Assembly: GCA_017551505.1 (NCBI GenBank)
Contig: JAFZLL010000032.1
Location: 62,001-126,000 of the forward strand
Direction: 5' to 3'
Length of the DNA stretch: 64,000 bases
Source of the DNA: Eubacteriaceae bacterium
GTDB taxonomy: Bacteria; Bacillota; Clostridia; Eubacteriales; Anaerofustaceae
Shown here one piece after another: positions 19,349 through 29,149 of this stretch; position 1 is the stretch's first letter; each line of letters opens with the position of its first letter. Position numbers and translations under genes: made by a program. The notes under the pieces are model-generated. The model was not told where the DNA came from. It saw only the letters and a list, made by a program, of their open reading frames with translations, and searched no databases.

Positions 19349-20007
19349 CTGTTCTCCATCCTGCTTTTGATTATGCCGTCAAGCAGCTCCTCGTAAAGCC
19401 ATTTGTATTCAGGTCTGCGTGTGTAAAAGGCTGCCATCTGGGAAGCCATATTGTTGATCTTGGAAATATCACTGATCGTCTCGATGACTTCCCCGGAAGC
19501 TTCTTGTTTGTCTGCCTCGAAAAGGGAGCATATGCACAGGAGTATGAGCCTGTCTGAGGCGTTGTAGACCTCTTTATTCTCCAGCGCGCCGGTATCTATG
19601 GCCAGGTCGAAGACGATCCGGTCGCATTTAATGTCCCCGAGAAGCTCCTCTCTGCTGAAGCTCACTTCCTGGGGGAATTCGCTGAGGATCGCAACGTATT
19701 CCCTTCGCGCCGTCTGAGGCAGGAAAGCCGCTTCCCTCTCCGATATCCCTTTGCTTTCTGCCGTCTCGGTGATGAGACGGTCCAACTCCCTTATCCGCTG
19801 CTTTATGGCCGAAGCGCTCTGCCCTGCGTCCTTCATCCGGGATATCAGGAGCAGCCTCACGAAATGTATCTCGCTGTAATTGGCCTGATTCGGCTCAGGG
19901 TAATCCGGTGCGGGCATGAGATTCGTCTCGATATAGTATTTCACCATCCTCTCGGTGACCCCTGCGCCTTTTTTCTCGAGGGCCTCCTTGAGCTGTCGCA
20001 TTTTCAT
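19339..20007 (-). CDS. MerR-family transcriptional regulator
   Basis: 222 residues from the ATG at 20007, which has GGAGG eight bases upstream. The frame is open to 20070 but lacks a site there and would include the promoter. The N-terminus [30 protein letters not shown] is a MerR winged-helix, atypical in the recognition helix. It is followed by [21 protein letters not shown] and a coiled region. The C-terminal 130 residues are an unrecognised effector domain with scattered cysteines, including [11 protein letters not shown]. The ligand is unknown. Coupling to lepA-hemW is unusual and suggests it may autoregulate this operon. Confidence 0.78.
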   Translation of the reverse strand: MKMRQLKEALEKKGAGVTERMVKYYIETNLMPAPDYPEPNQANYSEIHFVRLLLISRMKDAGQSASAIKQRIRELDRLITETAESKGISEREAAFLPQTARREYVAILSEFPQEVSFSREELLGDIKCDRIVFDLAIDTGALENKEVYNASDRLILLCICSLFEADKQEASGEVIETISDISKINNMASQMAAFYTRRPEYKWLYEELLDGIIKSRMENRWV

Positions 20008-20040
20008 TATGTATCCTCCGCTAAATGGCGAATATGTCAT

Positions 20041-20048
20041 ATTATAAC
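20041..20048 (-). promoter_or_regulatory. Extended -10 promoter of merR-lepA-hemW
   Basis: The minus strand reads TGTTATAAT, a perfect -10 (20041-20046) with the TGn extension. The -35 is weak, as expected for an extended -10 promoter. The start codon of the MerR gene is about 35 bases downstream. Confidence 0.55.
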
Positions 20049-20148
20049 ATAAAATGAGCCGGATATACATACGGATGAGCAGCGCGTCGGAATAAGGAAC
20101 AGTCCTGCCAAGGCATTTTCCCCGTAGGGCGTATCAGACCTTCTGTAC

Positions 20149-20184
20149 GTGCCTGCGGCTGCGGCATGCCGCAGCCGCGGGCAC
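20149..20184. repeat. 36-bp near-perfect palindrome upstream of uvrC
   Basis: The core 20155-20178 is a perfect 24-bp palindrome (GCGGCTGCGGCA and its complement, no loop). It is extended by GTGCC (20149-20153) and GGCAC (20180-20184) with a single mismatch. It lies between the divergent merR and uvrC promoters. It could be an operator for a dimeric regulator, or a hairpin or cruciform that separates the two transcription units. Confidence 0.8.
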
Positions 20185-20226
20185 ACAGCTGTATATAAAA
20201 CACGGCGGACGGTATATAATATTGAT

Positions 20227-22110
20227 ATGAACGCAGCTTTGAAGGAAAAACTGAAAAAGCTCCCGGACAAGCCGGGCATCTATATGCATAAAAATGAAGA
20301 GGGCAGGGTCATCTATGTCGGGAAGGCCAAGAACCTGAAGAACAGGGTACGGTCCTATTTTCAGGCAAATGTCAGCACAGACAAGACGAGAAGCCTCGTC
20401 AGGCACATCCATGATACCGACTGGTTCGTGGTGGACAACGAGACCGAAGCCTTCCTGCTGGAGCGTGACCTTATACGGGAGTACAGGCCGCATTATAATA
20501 TCCTGCTCAAGGATGACAAGTCATATCCGTATATCAAGCTGACGGCAGGAGAGGCATATCCCCGCGTGATCCTTACCCACCGCCACGTGCCCGACGGAGG
20601 CAGATATTACGGCCCCTTCACCAGCGCAGACTCCGCCCGCAGGGTGGTCGAGGCAATCAACCTTTATATCCCTTTGAGGATGTGCTCCAAAACGCTTTCC
20701 TGCGGCAGGAAAGTCGGTAAAGTATGTCTGAACTATCATATGGGCCACTGCGCGGGTCCCTGCACAGGGCTCGTCAGTGAAGGGGAATATGCCGGATATG
20801 TGGATGAGGCAGCCGGAGTCCTCTCGGGGAGATATCAGGAGCTCGCCGGGAAGATAAAGGCCGATATGCTCAAGGAATCGGAAAAGACGAATTTCGAGGC
20901 GGCTGCCCATCTGAGGGATCTGACAGCTGCTTTCAGCGATATCTTCGAGCATCACCAGAAGATCTCCGTTTCATCCACAGATGACAGGGACATCATGGCG
21001 GCAGCGTCCTCGGAGAGGCTTTCCTGCGTAGTGGTGCTGAAGGTGCGCGGCGGCGATATCACAGATACCGTGACAAGATACATGAGCAAATCTGGTGAAG
21101 ATACGGACAGCGAAGTCCTCCTGTCCTTTATCCAGCAGTATTACGCTTCCGCCGAAGATATCCCGCCGGAGATAGTGCTCTGTACTCAAATGGAAGGGCA
21201 GGACGGTCTTGACGGGCTGGAGGCTACGCTCAGCGACTTCAAAGGCGCGAAGACGCGCATCATAGTGCCGAAGAAAGGCGATAAAAAGAAGCTGGCGGAT
21301 ATGGCCTACCGAAATGCGGGCATGAATATACAGACCAGGATGACTGCGGAAGCGGTCAGGAAGGAGAAGGCTGAAAAATGCGGGGAGGAGCTCAGAAGCC
21401 TCCTTGGCGTAAAAGGGAGGATAGAGCGCATCGAGGCGGTAGATATCTCCAATATCAACGGCGCGGATAATGTCGGGGTCACAGTTGTTTACGTGAACGG
21501 CAGGAAAAGTCCGAAGGATTACCGCAGGTACCGTATCCGCACTGCAGGAGGAGTCGGCGAGGGCAACGATTATGCGTCCATGGGCGAGGTCATACGCCGA
21601 AGGCTGTCCCGGGCAAAAGAGGAACTTGAGTCCGGGGAAGAAAACCCCAAGTTCCTGCCCCTGCCGCAGGTGATATTTGCGGACGGCGGGCTGAACCATG
21701 TGAAGGTGATACAGGATATCATAGACGAGTTCGGCTATGATATCACTGCTGCCGGGCTGGTAAAGGACGCGCATCATAAGCTCAGGGGAGTGATGACCCT
21801 TTCTTCCGGAGAGACCAGGATCTCTGCTCTAAGGTATTCCTCGGGACTTCTCAACGATATCAGCGATGAGGTGCACCGCTTCGCAATTGAGTACCACAGA
21901 GCCTCCCGCAGCCGGAACATGATAAAAAGCGAGCTTACCGAGATCGAGGGGATAGGGCCGAAGAGAGCAGGGGAACTGATGGCCCATTTCGGCAGTCTGG
22001 AAAAGATCATGGATGCCGGCGAGGAGGAGCTCGCCAAATGCCCTGGCATGAACGCCTCGGCGGCGAAGAACGTTGTAAATTATTTTAATGAGCGGACAAT
22101 AAACCGTTAA
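20227..22110 (+). CDS. uvrC: Excinuclease ABC subunit C
   Basis: 627 residues from ATG 20227. It makes both incisions in nucleotide excision repair. The GIY-YIG nuclease (PGIYMHKN, then VIYVGKAKNLKNRV) spans about 12-95. CSKTLSCGRKVGKVCLNYHMGHCAGPC is the four-cysteine Fe-S/metal motif. The UVR helix pair is near 200-235, the RNase H-like endonuclease at 380-560 (FADGGLNHV), and tandem helix-hairpin-helix motifs end the protein. An upstream in-frame ATG at 20149 would translate through the palindrome and is unlikely. There is no ribosome site. A TATAAT at 20215-20220 lies only 6 bases before the ATG, so the mRNA may be leaderless. Confidence 0.94.
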   Translation: MNAALKEKLKKLPDKPGIYMHKNEEGRVIYVGKAKNLKNRVRSYFQANVSTDKTRSLVRHIHDTDWFVVDNETEAFLLERDLIREYRPHYNILLKDDKSYPYIKLTAGEAYPRVILTHRHVPDGGRYYGPFTSADSARRVVEAINLYIPLRMCSKTLSCGRKVGKVCLNYHMGHCAGPCTGLVSEGEYAGYVDEAAGVLSGRYQELAGKIKADMLKESEKTNFEAAAHLRDLTAAFSDIFEHHQKISVSSTDDRDIMAAASSERLSCVVVLKVRGGDITDTVTRYMSKSGEDTDSEVLLSFIQQYYASAEDIPPEIVLCTQMEGQDGLDGLEATLSDFKGAKTRIIVPKKGDKKKLADMAYRNAGMNIQTRMTAEAVRKEKAEKCGEELRSLLGVKGRIERIEAVDISNINGADNVGVTVVYVNGRKSPKDYRRYRIRTAGGVGEGNDYASMGEVIRRRLSRAKEELESGEENPKFLPLPQVIFADGGLNHVKVIQDIIDEFGYDITAAGLVKDAHHKLRGVMTLSSGETRISALRYSSGLLNDISDEVHRFAIEYHRASRSRNMIKSELTEIEGIGPKRAGELMAHFGSLEKIMDAGEEELAKCPGMNASAAKNVVNYFNERTINR

Positions 22111-22163
22111 AAATGTGTTAATCTTTCTGTGAGATACATAAAGCACAAAGGAGATATAAGACA

Positions 22164-22928
22164 ATGATATTTGTAGTTCTTGTTCTTTTAGTAATCGTTT
22201 TGTTTTCGATACTAGGATCGATCAGACAGGTCAACGAATATCAGCGCGGAGTGCTCTTTACTTTCGGACGCTTCACGAGGATAATCAATCCCGGCCTCAC
22301 CGTGGTCCTTCCTGTCATGCAGTCCATGAGTAAAGTCGATATAAGGACAAAGGCCGTGGATGTGCCTCAGCAGGATGCCATCACAAGGGACAACGTTTCA
22401 GTCAAGGTGACCGCGGTCGTATACTATAAGGTTGCGGATGCCGCGAAGGCCATACTCGAGGTCCAGAATTATGCCTATGCAGTAAACCAGCTTGCGCTGA
22501 CGACGATGCGCAACATCGTAGGCGAGGTGACCCTTGACGAACTTCTCTCGAATCGCGCAAAGATAAGTGAGTCGCTGGAACAGATGCTGGACAGATCCAC
22601 AGGTATCTGGGGTGTAAAGGTCGAGAACGTTGAGATAAAGGATATCGAACTTCCCGAGGAGATGAAAAGGGTCATGGCCAGAGTAGCCGAAGCCGAGCGC
22701 GAGAAGGAAGCCGTTATAAGAAAGTCCGAAGGAGAGAAGCAGGCAGCCGTCAACCTCGCAGAAGCTGCAGGCAGGCTCAGCGCGGTACCCGGAGCGCTGC
22801 ATCTGAGAACACTGGAGACCATAAACGACGTTTCGGCAGACCAGTCCAATACGATATTCTTCGCCATGCCTCTGGAGATATTAAAGGGCATAGAAGGGTT
22901 CTCTAAAAAGTACAACGGGGAGAACTGA
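22164..22928 (+). CDS. Slipin (stomatin/prohibitin, SPFH family)
   Basis: 254 residues with AAAGGAG before the ATG. One N-terminal membrane segment (3-18) is followed by the Band-7/SPFH domain (QVNEYQRGVLFTFGRF, then PGLTVVLPVMQSMSKVDIRTKAVDVP) and a C-terminal helix rich in Glu, Lys and Ala (VAEAEREKEAVIRKSEGEKQAA). Slipins form oligomeric membrane rings linked to membrane microdomains and protease control. The usual partner, an NfeD-like protein, is missing. A flotillin-like SPFH gene follows instead. Confidence 0.92.
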   Translation: MIFVVLVLLVIVLFSILGSIRQVNEYQRGVLFTFGRFTRIINPGLTVVLPVMQSMSKVDIRTKAVDVPQQDAITRDNVSVKVTAVVYYKVADAAKAILEVQNYAYAVNQLALTTMRNIVGEVTLDELLSNRAKISESLEQMLDRSTGIWGVKVENVEIKDIELPEEMKRVMARVAEAEREKEAVIRKSEGEKQAAVNLAEAAGRLSAVPGALHLRTLETINDVSADQSNTIFFAMPLEILKGIEGFSKKYNGEN

Positions 22929-22937
22929 TGATTGAAT

Positions 22938-22968
22938 GCAGGGGCGGTAAGGCGGCCCCTGCTTTTTT
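22938..22968 (+). terminator. Intrinsic terminator after the slipin gene
   Basis: Stem GCAGGGGC (22938-22945) with GCCCCTGC (22955-22962) followed by six T. It ends the slipin transcript, so the next SPFH gene may need its own promoter or depend on read-through. Confidence 0.85.
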
Positions 22969-23017
22969 GTGCGCTGAATACGCTGAAATCAATAAATAAA
23001 TAAGGAGGATTGGAAGA

Positions 23018-24415
23018 ATGGGATGGATCATTCCTGCTGTAGTCGCGGCTTTTATAGTCGCAGTCTGCCTCTCCGGCTATGTCAAGGCTCCGCCGGATCA
23101 GGCATATATCATATCTGGTCTTCGCAGAAGGGTCATAGTCGGCAAGGCCGGGATCAAGATACCATTGCTGGAAAGGCTCGATAAGCTGTCGCTGGTCATG
23201 ATTTCGGTCGATGTAAAGACCGGAAGTTTCGTTCCTACCGCGGAATACATCAACGTAATGGTGGACGGTGCTGTAAAGATAAAGATCGGTGACAGTGTGG
23301 AGATGCTTGAACTCGCAGCCCAGAACTTCCTTAACAGGACACCTGAATACATCATCGCACAGGTACAGGACGTGCTGGAAGGAAACATGCGTGAGATCGT
23401 TGGCCAGATGAATCTCAGGGACATGGTCACCAACCGCAAGCTCTTCGCGGAAAAAGTACAGGAGAACGCAGTGCCCGACCTTAACAAGATGGGCCTAGAG
23501 ATCGTCAGCTTCAACGTCCAGAACTTCACCGATAAGGAAGGCATCATCGCCGACCTGGGAATAGACAATATCAGCCAGATCAAGAAAGAAGCCGCCATAG
23601 CCAAGGCCGAGGCGGAGAGAGACGTCGCTATCGCGGAGGCGGAGGCCAAACAGAAGGCCAATGAGGCCAAGGTGGCTGCGGATACGAAGATCGCCGAACA
23701 GAATAACGACCTGCGCATCCGCTCTGCTGAACTCGTCACACAGTCCGACATTAAGCAGGCAGAGGCAGACGCGGCTTATAAGATACAGGAACAGCAGCAG
23801 AGGAAAGTCATAGAGACAGCTTCCGTAGAGGCAGACATTGCCAGGAGGGAACAGGAATCCCTGCTGATGGAAAAAGAGATCGCTCTGACTGAAAGAAGGC
23901 TGGATGCAGAGGTCAAGAAGACCGCGGAAGCACAGAAATACGCCGCCCAGCAAAGAGCAGATGCGGATCTTTATGCCCGGGAGCAGGAGGCCGAGGCCAG
24001 AAGGATAGAGCGCGAAAAGGAAGCTGAAGGCATAAGGCTCGTAGGTGCCGCGGAGGCAGAAAGCATAAGACTGAAGGCCATTGCGGAGGCCGAAGGAATC
24101 GACAGGAAGGCGGAAGCCATGAAGAAGTACGGCGAAGCAGCCGTGATGGACATGTACTTCAAGGTCCTGCCTGAAGTCGCAAAAGCGATAGCAGAGCCGC
24201 TTGCCAAAGTAGACAAGATCACGATGTACGGCGAAGGGAATTCTGAGAAGCTTGTTAAGGAAATGATCAATACGACCAGCCGTGTAACAGACGGCCTCCT
24301 TGAGGGCGTCGGGCTGGATATAAAGAAGATCATAGGGGATATCGTAAACAGGAGCAGCGAGGAGACCTCGGGCAGTGAGGAAGATAAAGACAGTTTAGAG
24401 CCTCAGCCGGAGTAA
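23018..24415 (+). CDS. Flotillin-like SPFH protein
   Basis: 465 residues, TAAGGAGG before the ATG. One membrane segment at 2-20 (IIPAVVAAFIVAVCLSGYV) precedes the SPFH domain (PPDQAYIISGLRRRVIVGKAGIKIPLLERL). A long coiled coil of Ala-Glu repeats (about 185-370) and a short C-terminal domain (EPLAKVDKITMYGEGNSEK) complete the flotillin layout, as in FloT/YuaG-type scaffold proteins of membrane microdomains. A charged tail ends EEDKDSLEPQPE. The FloA-specific pattern is absent. It probably works with the upstream slipin at the membrane. Confidence 0.92.
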   Translation: MGWIIPAVVAAFIVAVCLSGYVKAPPDQAYIISGLRRRVIVGKAGIKIPLLERLDKLSLVMISVDVKTGSFVPTAEYINVMVDGAVKIKIGDSVEMLELAAQNFLNRTPEYIIAQVQDVLEGNMREIVGQMNLRDMVTNRKLFAEKVQENAVPDLNKMGLEIVSFNVQNFTDKEGIIADLGIDNISQIKKEAAIAKAEAERDVAIAEAEAKQKANEAKVAADTKIAEQNNDLRIRSAELVTQSDIKQAEADAAYKIQEQQQRKVIETASVEADIARREQESLLMEKEIALTERRLDAEVKKTAEAQKYAAQQRADADLYAREQEAEARRIEREKEAEGIRLVGAAEAESIRLKAIAEAEGIDRKAEAMKKYGEAAVMDMYFKVLPEVAKAIAEPLAKVDKITMYGEGNSEKLVKEMINTTSRVTDGLLEGVGLDIKKIIGDIVNRSSEETSGSEEDKDSLEPQPE

Positions 24416-24428
24416 CATGATCCGACAG

Positions 24429-24462
24429 CAGCAGCGGGATGCCATCCCGCTGCTGTTTTTTT
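24429..24462 (+). terminator. Intrinsic terminator after the flotillin gene
   Basis: A perfect 12-bp stem CAGCAGCGGGAT (24429-24440) pairs with ATCCCGCTGCTG (24444-24455) around GCC, followed by seven T. It separates this gene from the convergent ABC transporter. Confidence 0.92.
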
Positions 24463-24466
24463 ATCT

Positions 24467-27400
24467 TTATTCTGTCCTCAGGGCGATGACCGGGTCCTTC
24501 TTGGCCGCGATGCGGGAAGGGATCAGACCTGAGATAAAGGTAAGGAAGACGCTTATAATCACGAGGGCAATGCCTGCGGCAGGCTGCAGAAAAGCCCTGA
24601 GTGAGCCTATGCCTGTGATGCTCCTCAAAATGCGGGTTATCGGTATGCAGAGGGTAACGGTTATTCCGATGCCCATAGCTCCGGATATGAGTCCAATGAT
24701 AAAAGTCTCAGCGTTGAATACTCTAGAGATGTCCCTCTTGCTGGCTCCTATCGCCCTGAGCAGACCTATCTCCTTGGTGCGTTCCAGCACCGAGATGTAG
24801 GTTATGATGCCTATCATGATAGATGACACCACGAGGGAGACCGAGACGAACGCGACCAGCACGTAGCTTACTGTGTTGACTATGGAGGTAACGGAGGACA
24901 TCAGTATCCCGGTTATATCCGTATAGGTCAGGGCTTTATCCTCATGCCCCGATGACGTCATATCGTCGTTGTAGCGCGCTATCATATCCTTAAAGGCGTC
25001 TTTGGCTTCGAAATTCTCGAAATAAAAGGATATGCTCGTAGGCTCGTTCAGGTCCGCAAAACCAAGCTTTCTAAGGTTGATCTCCTTTGAATGCTCGTTG
25101 TCGGAGGAGGTCATCGTTGCGGACATAAGGCGGTTGAGTTCCTCCTCGTTGAGCTTGAATTTAAACGCTCTGGCAAATGCATCCGTATCTACATGTATCG
25201 AACCGGCCATTTCGGCGATGAGGTCTGTCCCCATCTTCGTGGCGTCAGTGGCAACAGCCATCTTGACCTTGGTCTCCGTCAGGAGCCTGCCCATGTTTTC
25301 GGCAGCCCCCTGCATTATCGGAGTCGTGAGGGCTGCTTGCGCAATGGCTTCAGCTGTTCCCTCTGTAAAGGTGGCAGTTCCTCCCTGCTGCATGCATACG
25401 GAGGCTGCGGCGGAGGCTATTAGCCCTTCATAAATCTGGTTGAGGGCAGTAGCGGGCAGACCGTATTCGTCAGTTAGCCCCGCTATCTCCTGCTGTCCTG
25501 CGGCGCTTTCGACGTAATCCTGGACGATGTCCTGTACCTCCTGGACGGATATCGTCGCGACTCCGTTCTGCATCTTTGAGGCGATCAGCCCTGTGAAAAG
25601 GGAGGTGAAGGTGTCGGTAAAAGCCTCTTCTGCCGGGGAGGTGTCCGCAGTGATCTTGCTTGTCATTTCGCCGATACTGCTGGCCATGATGGCTTTGAGC
25701 TTATCCGGATCGATATCCATACCGAAAGCCTTTGAAAGGCTCTCTTTGTCGATCTCGATCATATCCTCGAAATTCAGGTCTCCAGAGGTGTCCTCCTCGT
25801 TCAGCTCGTCGAAGGTCTTGCCCGTGAATACATCCCTGTCCGGCGTCTGCCTCTGGGAAGAGGTGATCTCTGTTTTGGAACTGTAATCGATGATATATCT
25901 TATAAGGTCGGAGGTATAGGCGATGCCGGGAGTGATCGAGGATGAAAGAGATCCGGCTTTAGGCGTCACGATGCCTACCGTATTCAGAGTAAGTCCCCCA
26001 TCCACGAGTTTTTTCATGTAGTCTTCGTCGTCCGTCATATCAAGCCAGACTTTGTACTCGCTGTCGTATTTATAGAAGTCCGCAGGCATCACCAGCTTGT
26101 ATTTCAAACCGAGCAGTTCGTCGTAGGTGAATTCCATCGCGCCTTCAGGCACTGTCACTTTTTCCCCTTTGACTACTTTTGAGAGCATGTCGCGGAATTC
26201 TTCCGGGTTTTTTATACCAAGGGCGTAAAGCATGTAGTCGCTGATCTGGTTTGCATCCTCCAACACCAGTATCACCTCGTCGTAGTGCTCCGGCCATCTC
26301 CCCGCAATGACGTCGTACTGTTCCAATAAGAGCTCCCTGTTGTCCAGCATCTCGTTGAAAAACGATCCGGAAACATAGCCCGAGGAATATCCGCCTGTCA
26401 TGTTGGACGGGTTGAGGCGGATCACTTTCCCCGAAGTATCGGGGGAGTATATGCGCGGTGTGATGCCGTACCCGTACCGTATCGCCGTCACATATTTATC
26501 CACGGCTTCGGCATTTTCCTTAAGATAAGAGCGGAAGCTTTCAAGGTCGTTGGTCCCGATGCGTGAGAACATATCGGTCACCATTCTGACCTCACTGACC
26601 TTGCCTTCCTCGGCATTTGTGCTGTTCTTCGCCCTGTCAGCCATGGATGACACCAGGCTGGTCAGGTCTGTAGCGGAGGAATCAATCGAAAGCGGGTAGG
26701 ATGAGAGGGTCTCTTCCTGTATGCGGGCGATATAGTCGTTGACACCGTTGGATAAGGACAGTATCAGGGCGATGCCGATGATCCCGATCGAGCCGGCAAA
26801 AGCCGTCAGCAGAGTCCTCGTGCGTTTGGTCATCAGGTTGTTGGCGGATAGCCCCATCGCGGTAAGGAAGCTCATGGAAGGACGGCGGCGCTTTCTGTCC
26901 TCTTTTGCTTCGGCAGGCGTCTTCTCTTCAGCTGCACAGGGATCGCTGTCCCCGGAGATCTCCCCATCGGATATGTTTATTATGCGTGTGGAGTATTCGT
27001 TGGCCAGATCCGGGTTATGGGTCACCATCACGACCAGGCGGTCGTGGGCAACTTTCTTCAGTATATCCATCACCTGACGGCTGGTCTTGGAATCGAGGGC
27101 CCCTGTCGGCTCATCGGCAAGAAGAATCTTCGGGTCGTTCACCAGTGCGCGTGCTATAGCGACTCTCTGCATCTGGCCTCCGGACAGCTGGTTGGGCTTT
27201 TTCCTTATCTGGTCGCCAAGTCCTACTGCTTCAAGGGCGTAAATTGCACGCTTGCGGCGGTCGGAGCGTGAGACTCCAGACAGTGTGAGAGCCAGTTCAA
27301 CATTGGACAGAACGCTCTGGTGGCTTATAAGGTTATAATTCTGGAAAACGAAGCCCACGCTGTGGTTGCGGTAGGTGTCCCAGTCCTTGTCTTTATACTC

Positions 27401-27613
27401 TTTGGTGGAGACCCCGTCGATGATCAGGTCCCCGTCGGTATATTGATCCAGTCCTCCTATGATGTTCAGCAGGGTCGTCTTGCCTCCGCCGGAAGGACCG
27501 AGGATGGAAACGAATTCATTCTCCCTTAAGGTCAGGCTGATGCCTTTTAAGGCATGGACATCCTCTCCTCCCGGAGAGGCGTACACTTTTGTAATATTTT
27601 TAAGCGTAATCAT
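24467..27613 (-). CDS. ABC transporter: ATPase fused to FtsX-type permease
   Basis: 1048 residues. The N-terminal LolD/MacB-like ATPase (about 1-225) has the Walker [10 protein letters not shown] (39-47), the signature [10 protein letters not shown] and Walker [14 protein letters not shown] membrane segment near 265-290 starts the permease. An extracytoplasmic region of more than 500 residues follows, and three membrane segments with the FtsX motif ([23 protein letters not shown]) end the protein. This is the MacB-type mechanotransmission architecture, used for lipoprotein, peptide or antibiotic handling rather than import. The ectodomain is much larger than in MacB. The cargo is unknown. A small membrane protein precedes it by nine bases. 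Confidence 0.9.
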   Translation of the reverse strand: MITLKNITKVYASPGGEDVHALKGISLTLRENEFVSILGPSGGGKTTLLNIIGGLDQYTDGDLIIDGVSTKEYKDKDWDTYRNHSVGFVFQNYNLISHQSVLSNVELALTLSGVSRSDRRKRAIYALEAVGLGDQIRKKPNQLSGGQMQRVAIARALVNDPKILLADEPTGALDSKTSRQVMDILKKVAHDRLVVMVTHNPDLANEYSTRIINISDGEISGDSDPCAAEEKTPAEAKEDRKRRRPSMSFLTAMGLSANNLMTKRTRTLLTAFAGSIGIIGIALILSLSNGVNDYIARIQEETLSSYPLSIDSSATDLTSLVSSMADRAKNSTNAEEGKVSEVRMVTDMFSRIGTNDLESFRSYLKENAEAVDKYVTAIRYGYGITPRIYSPDTSGKVIRLNPSNMTGGYSSGYVSGSFFNEMLDNRELLLEQYDVIAGRWPEHYDEVILVLEDANQISDYMLYALGIKNPEEFRDMLSKVVKGEKVTVPEGAMEFTYDELLGLKYKLVMPADFYKYDSEYKVWLDMTDDEDYMKKLVDGGLTLNTVGIVTPKAGSLSSSITPGIAYTSDLIRYIIDYSSKTEITSSQRQTPDRDVFTGKTFDELNEEDTSGDLNFEDMIEIDKESLSKAFGMDIDPDKLKAIMASSIGEMTSKITADTSPAEEAFTDTFTSLFTGLIASKMQNGVATISVQEVQDIVQDYVESAAGQQEIAGLTDEYGLPATALNQIYEGLIASAAASVCMQQGGTATFTEGTAEAIAQAALTTPIMQGAAENMGRLLTETKVKMAVATDATKMGTDLIAEMAGSIHVDTDAFARAFKFKLNEEELNRLMSATMTSSDNEHSKEINLRKLGFADLNEPTSISFYFENFEAKDAFKDMIARYNDDMTSSGHEDKALTYTDITGILMSSVTSIVNTVSYVLVAFVSVSLVVSSIMIGIITYISVLERTKEIGLLRAIGASKRDISRVFNAETFIIGLISGAMGIGITVTLCIPITRILRSITGIGSLRAFLQPAAGIALVIISVFLTFISGLIPSRIAAKKDPVIALRTE

Positions 27614-27622
27614 GTAAAGGGT

Positions 27623-27883
27623 TTACTTCCCTTCTTTTGCTTTATTCTTCTTTGCGATGATCTGTCTGGTGAGCGCTGAGGCGAATTCTGAGATGCCGTT
27701 ATATCCCATGAAGCATCCTGCAAGCAGAGCTGGGAAACGCCATTTGCCGGTAATGTATACCGCCGAAAACAGCGCCACTATCGGGCCTATGATGGAAAAG
27801 ATCAGGCTGATCATTATCGTTTTATTATATGATGAGGGCTCGTTCGGATCCGGAATCACCGGCATGTTTTGTTTCTGTTTCAT
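27623..27883 (-). CDS. Small two-helix membrane protein
   Basis: 86 residues with a GAAGGA site. Two likely membrane helices lie at about 22-45 (TIMISLIFSIIGPIVALFSAVY) and 50-65, then a basic tail KKNKAKEGK. It matches no family I know. Its start is 142 bases from the upstream MBL gene and its stop nine bases from the ABC-FtsX fusion, so it is likely co-transcribed with it and may be an accessory subunit. A TATAAT on the minus strand lies near 27912-27918. Confidence 0.7.
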   Translation of the reverse strand: MKQKQNMPVIPDPNEPSSYNKTIMISLIFSIIGPIVALFSAVYITGKWRFPALLAGCFMGYNGISEFASALTRQIIAKKNKAKEGK

Positions 27884-28025
27884 TGTTTTTCCTTCACGAT
27901 AATATATATGTTATTATACTACCGTGAGCCTGCTTTTCTCTATTGTTGCTGTTAATATAGCTGCTTCGGATAAGCATTAATCATCGGAGCAGGGCGATTT
28001 ATACTGGTTCATACGGGAGGATGAT

Positions 28026-28877
28026 ATGGCTACAAAGCAATGCATGATCGTAAATATCGCAAACGATACCTACGCGATCAACGAGTACGGCCTGTCTGCG
28101 ATGTTCCTGCTTATAGGCAGGGATAAGGCGATGCTTATCGACACTGGCTGCGGGATATGCGACATCAAGGGGATCGTGGGGAGGCTCACTGACAAGCCTC
28201 TTATGACAGTGCTTACTCATGCTCACGGTGATCACGTGGGCGGCGCTTTCCGCTTCGATGAGATATACCTGCATAAAGCAGACGAAGGCATGCTGAGGAA
28301 TACAGACAGCGAGGGCATGAAGAGATACGTGGAGGGGTTCGTTGACAACCCCTTCGACTACGGAACCGGGGAAAAGTATCCCGACGTGTATTCCGTAAGA
28401 GGAACGGATGTTGCTGAATTCACAAAAGTACCGGAAACGTTGCACTATATTGAAGACGGCGACGTCATCGACCTCGGAGACCGCCCTGTAGAGGTGATCG
28501 GGACACCGGGGCATACTCCGGGAAGCATCAGTTTCCTCGACAGGAAGACACGCGTCCTTTTTTCGGGGGATGCCTGCAACGTCAACCTGCTCCTTCCCTG
28601 GGGAAATGTCAGCGACGCCCTACGCGGGCTGTATAAGCTTCGGGATCATAAGGATGAGTTTGACCGCAACTACAACGGGCATATCGGATACGCGATGATG
28701 CTCAGCTGCGCTCCGATGCCGGAAAGAGTCCTGACCGACTGCATTTACATATGTGAAGGACTGGTAGCCGGGACCCTTGAAGGAAGCATGTCAGAGACTC
28801 CGTACGGCAGGTCTGCCATTATCACTTTCGGAAGTGTCAGGATCACTTATGATCCTGACAATGTGCAGGGCAAGTAA
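28026..28877 (+). CDS. MBL-fold metallo-hydrolase
   Basis: 283 residues with a strong GGGAGGATG context. LTHAHGDHVGG holds the canonical HxHxDH motif (His65, His67, Asp69, His70). GTPGHTPGS gives the next metal His and VLFSGDACN the bridging Asp, followed by a C-terminal His in NYNGHIGY. It belongs to the glyoxalase II-like branch of the metallo-beta-lactamase superfamily. The substrate is unknown. A paralogue at 57072-57779 shares the layout (LIDTG, TDKP, LTH, PGHTPGS) but has a changed metal motif. A 10-bp inverted repeat overlaps the last codons. Confidence 0.88.
   Translation: MATKQCMIVNIANDTYAINEYGLSAMFLLIGRDKAMLIDTGCGICDIKGIVGRLTDKPLMTVLTHAHGDHVGGAFRFDEIYLHKADEGMLRNTDSEGMKRYVEGFVDNPFDYGTGEKYPDVYSVRGTDVAEFTKVPETLHYIEDGDVIDLGDRPVEVIGTPGHTPGSISFLDRKTRVLFSGDACNVNLLLPWGNVSDALRGLYKLRDHKDEFDRNYNGHIGYAMMLSCAPMPERVLTDCIYICEGLVAGTLEGSMSETPYGRSAIITFGSVRITYDPDNVQGK
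28835..28860. repeat. Inverted repeat at the 3' end of the MBL coding sequence
   Basis: TGTCAGGATC (28835-28844) pairs perfectly with GATCCTGACA (28851-28860) across ACTTAT, inside the last codons. No T-run follows. It could protect the mRNA 3' end or be an accidental product of repeated codons. Confidence 0.55.
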
Positions 28878-29149
28878 TAGGAAAGCCTTATTTTGCTGTC
28901 CTTCTTGTGTGCTGTTTCGCTGTGAGCGGGCAGAAAGATTATTATCGCAGAAGATGGCTCTTATAGAGTCGTCCTTCTTTCAGATATCTCCCGAATTGTT
29001 CATCCAGAAGGCGGCGAACGCAGACAGGATCGGGACCGGGAAAATTAGGCAGGGACCGCCCTTGCAATTAGAAACGGGCCTGTAATAAGATAAGTACGAT
29101 ATATATCCTGTTGAGCAGAGAAACTTAGCATTAGAATAGGAGGATACAA

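Noticed and set aside
22398-24333. Long antisense frames opposite the SPFH genes
   Set aside because: They mirror the Glu/Ala-rich coiled coil of the real genes and lack ribosome sites.
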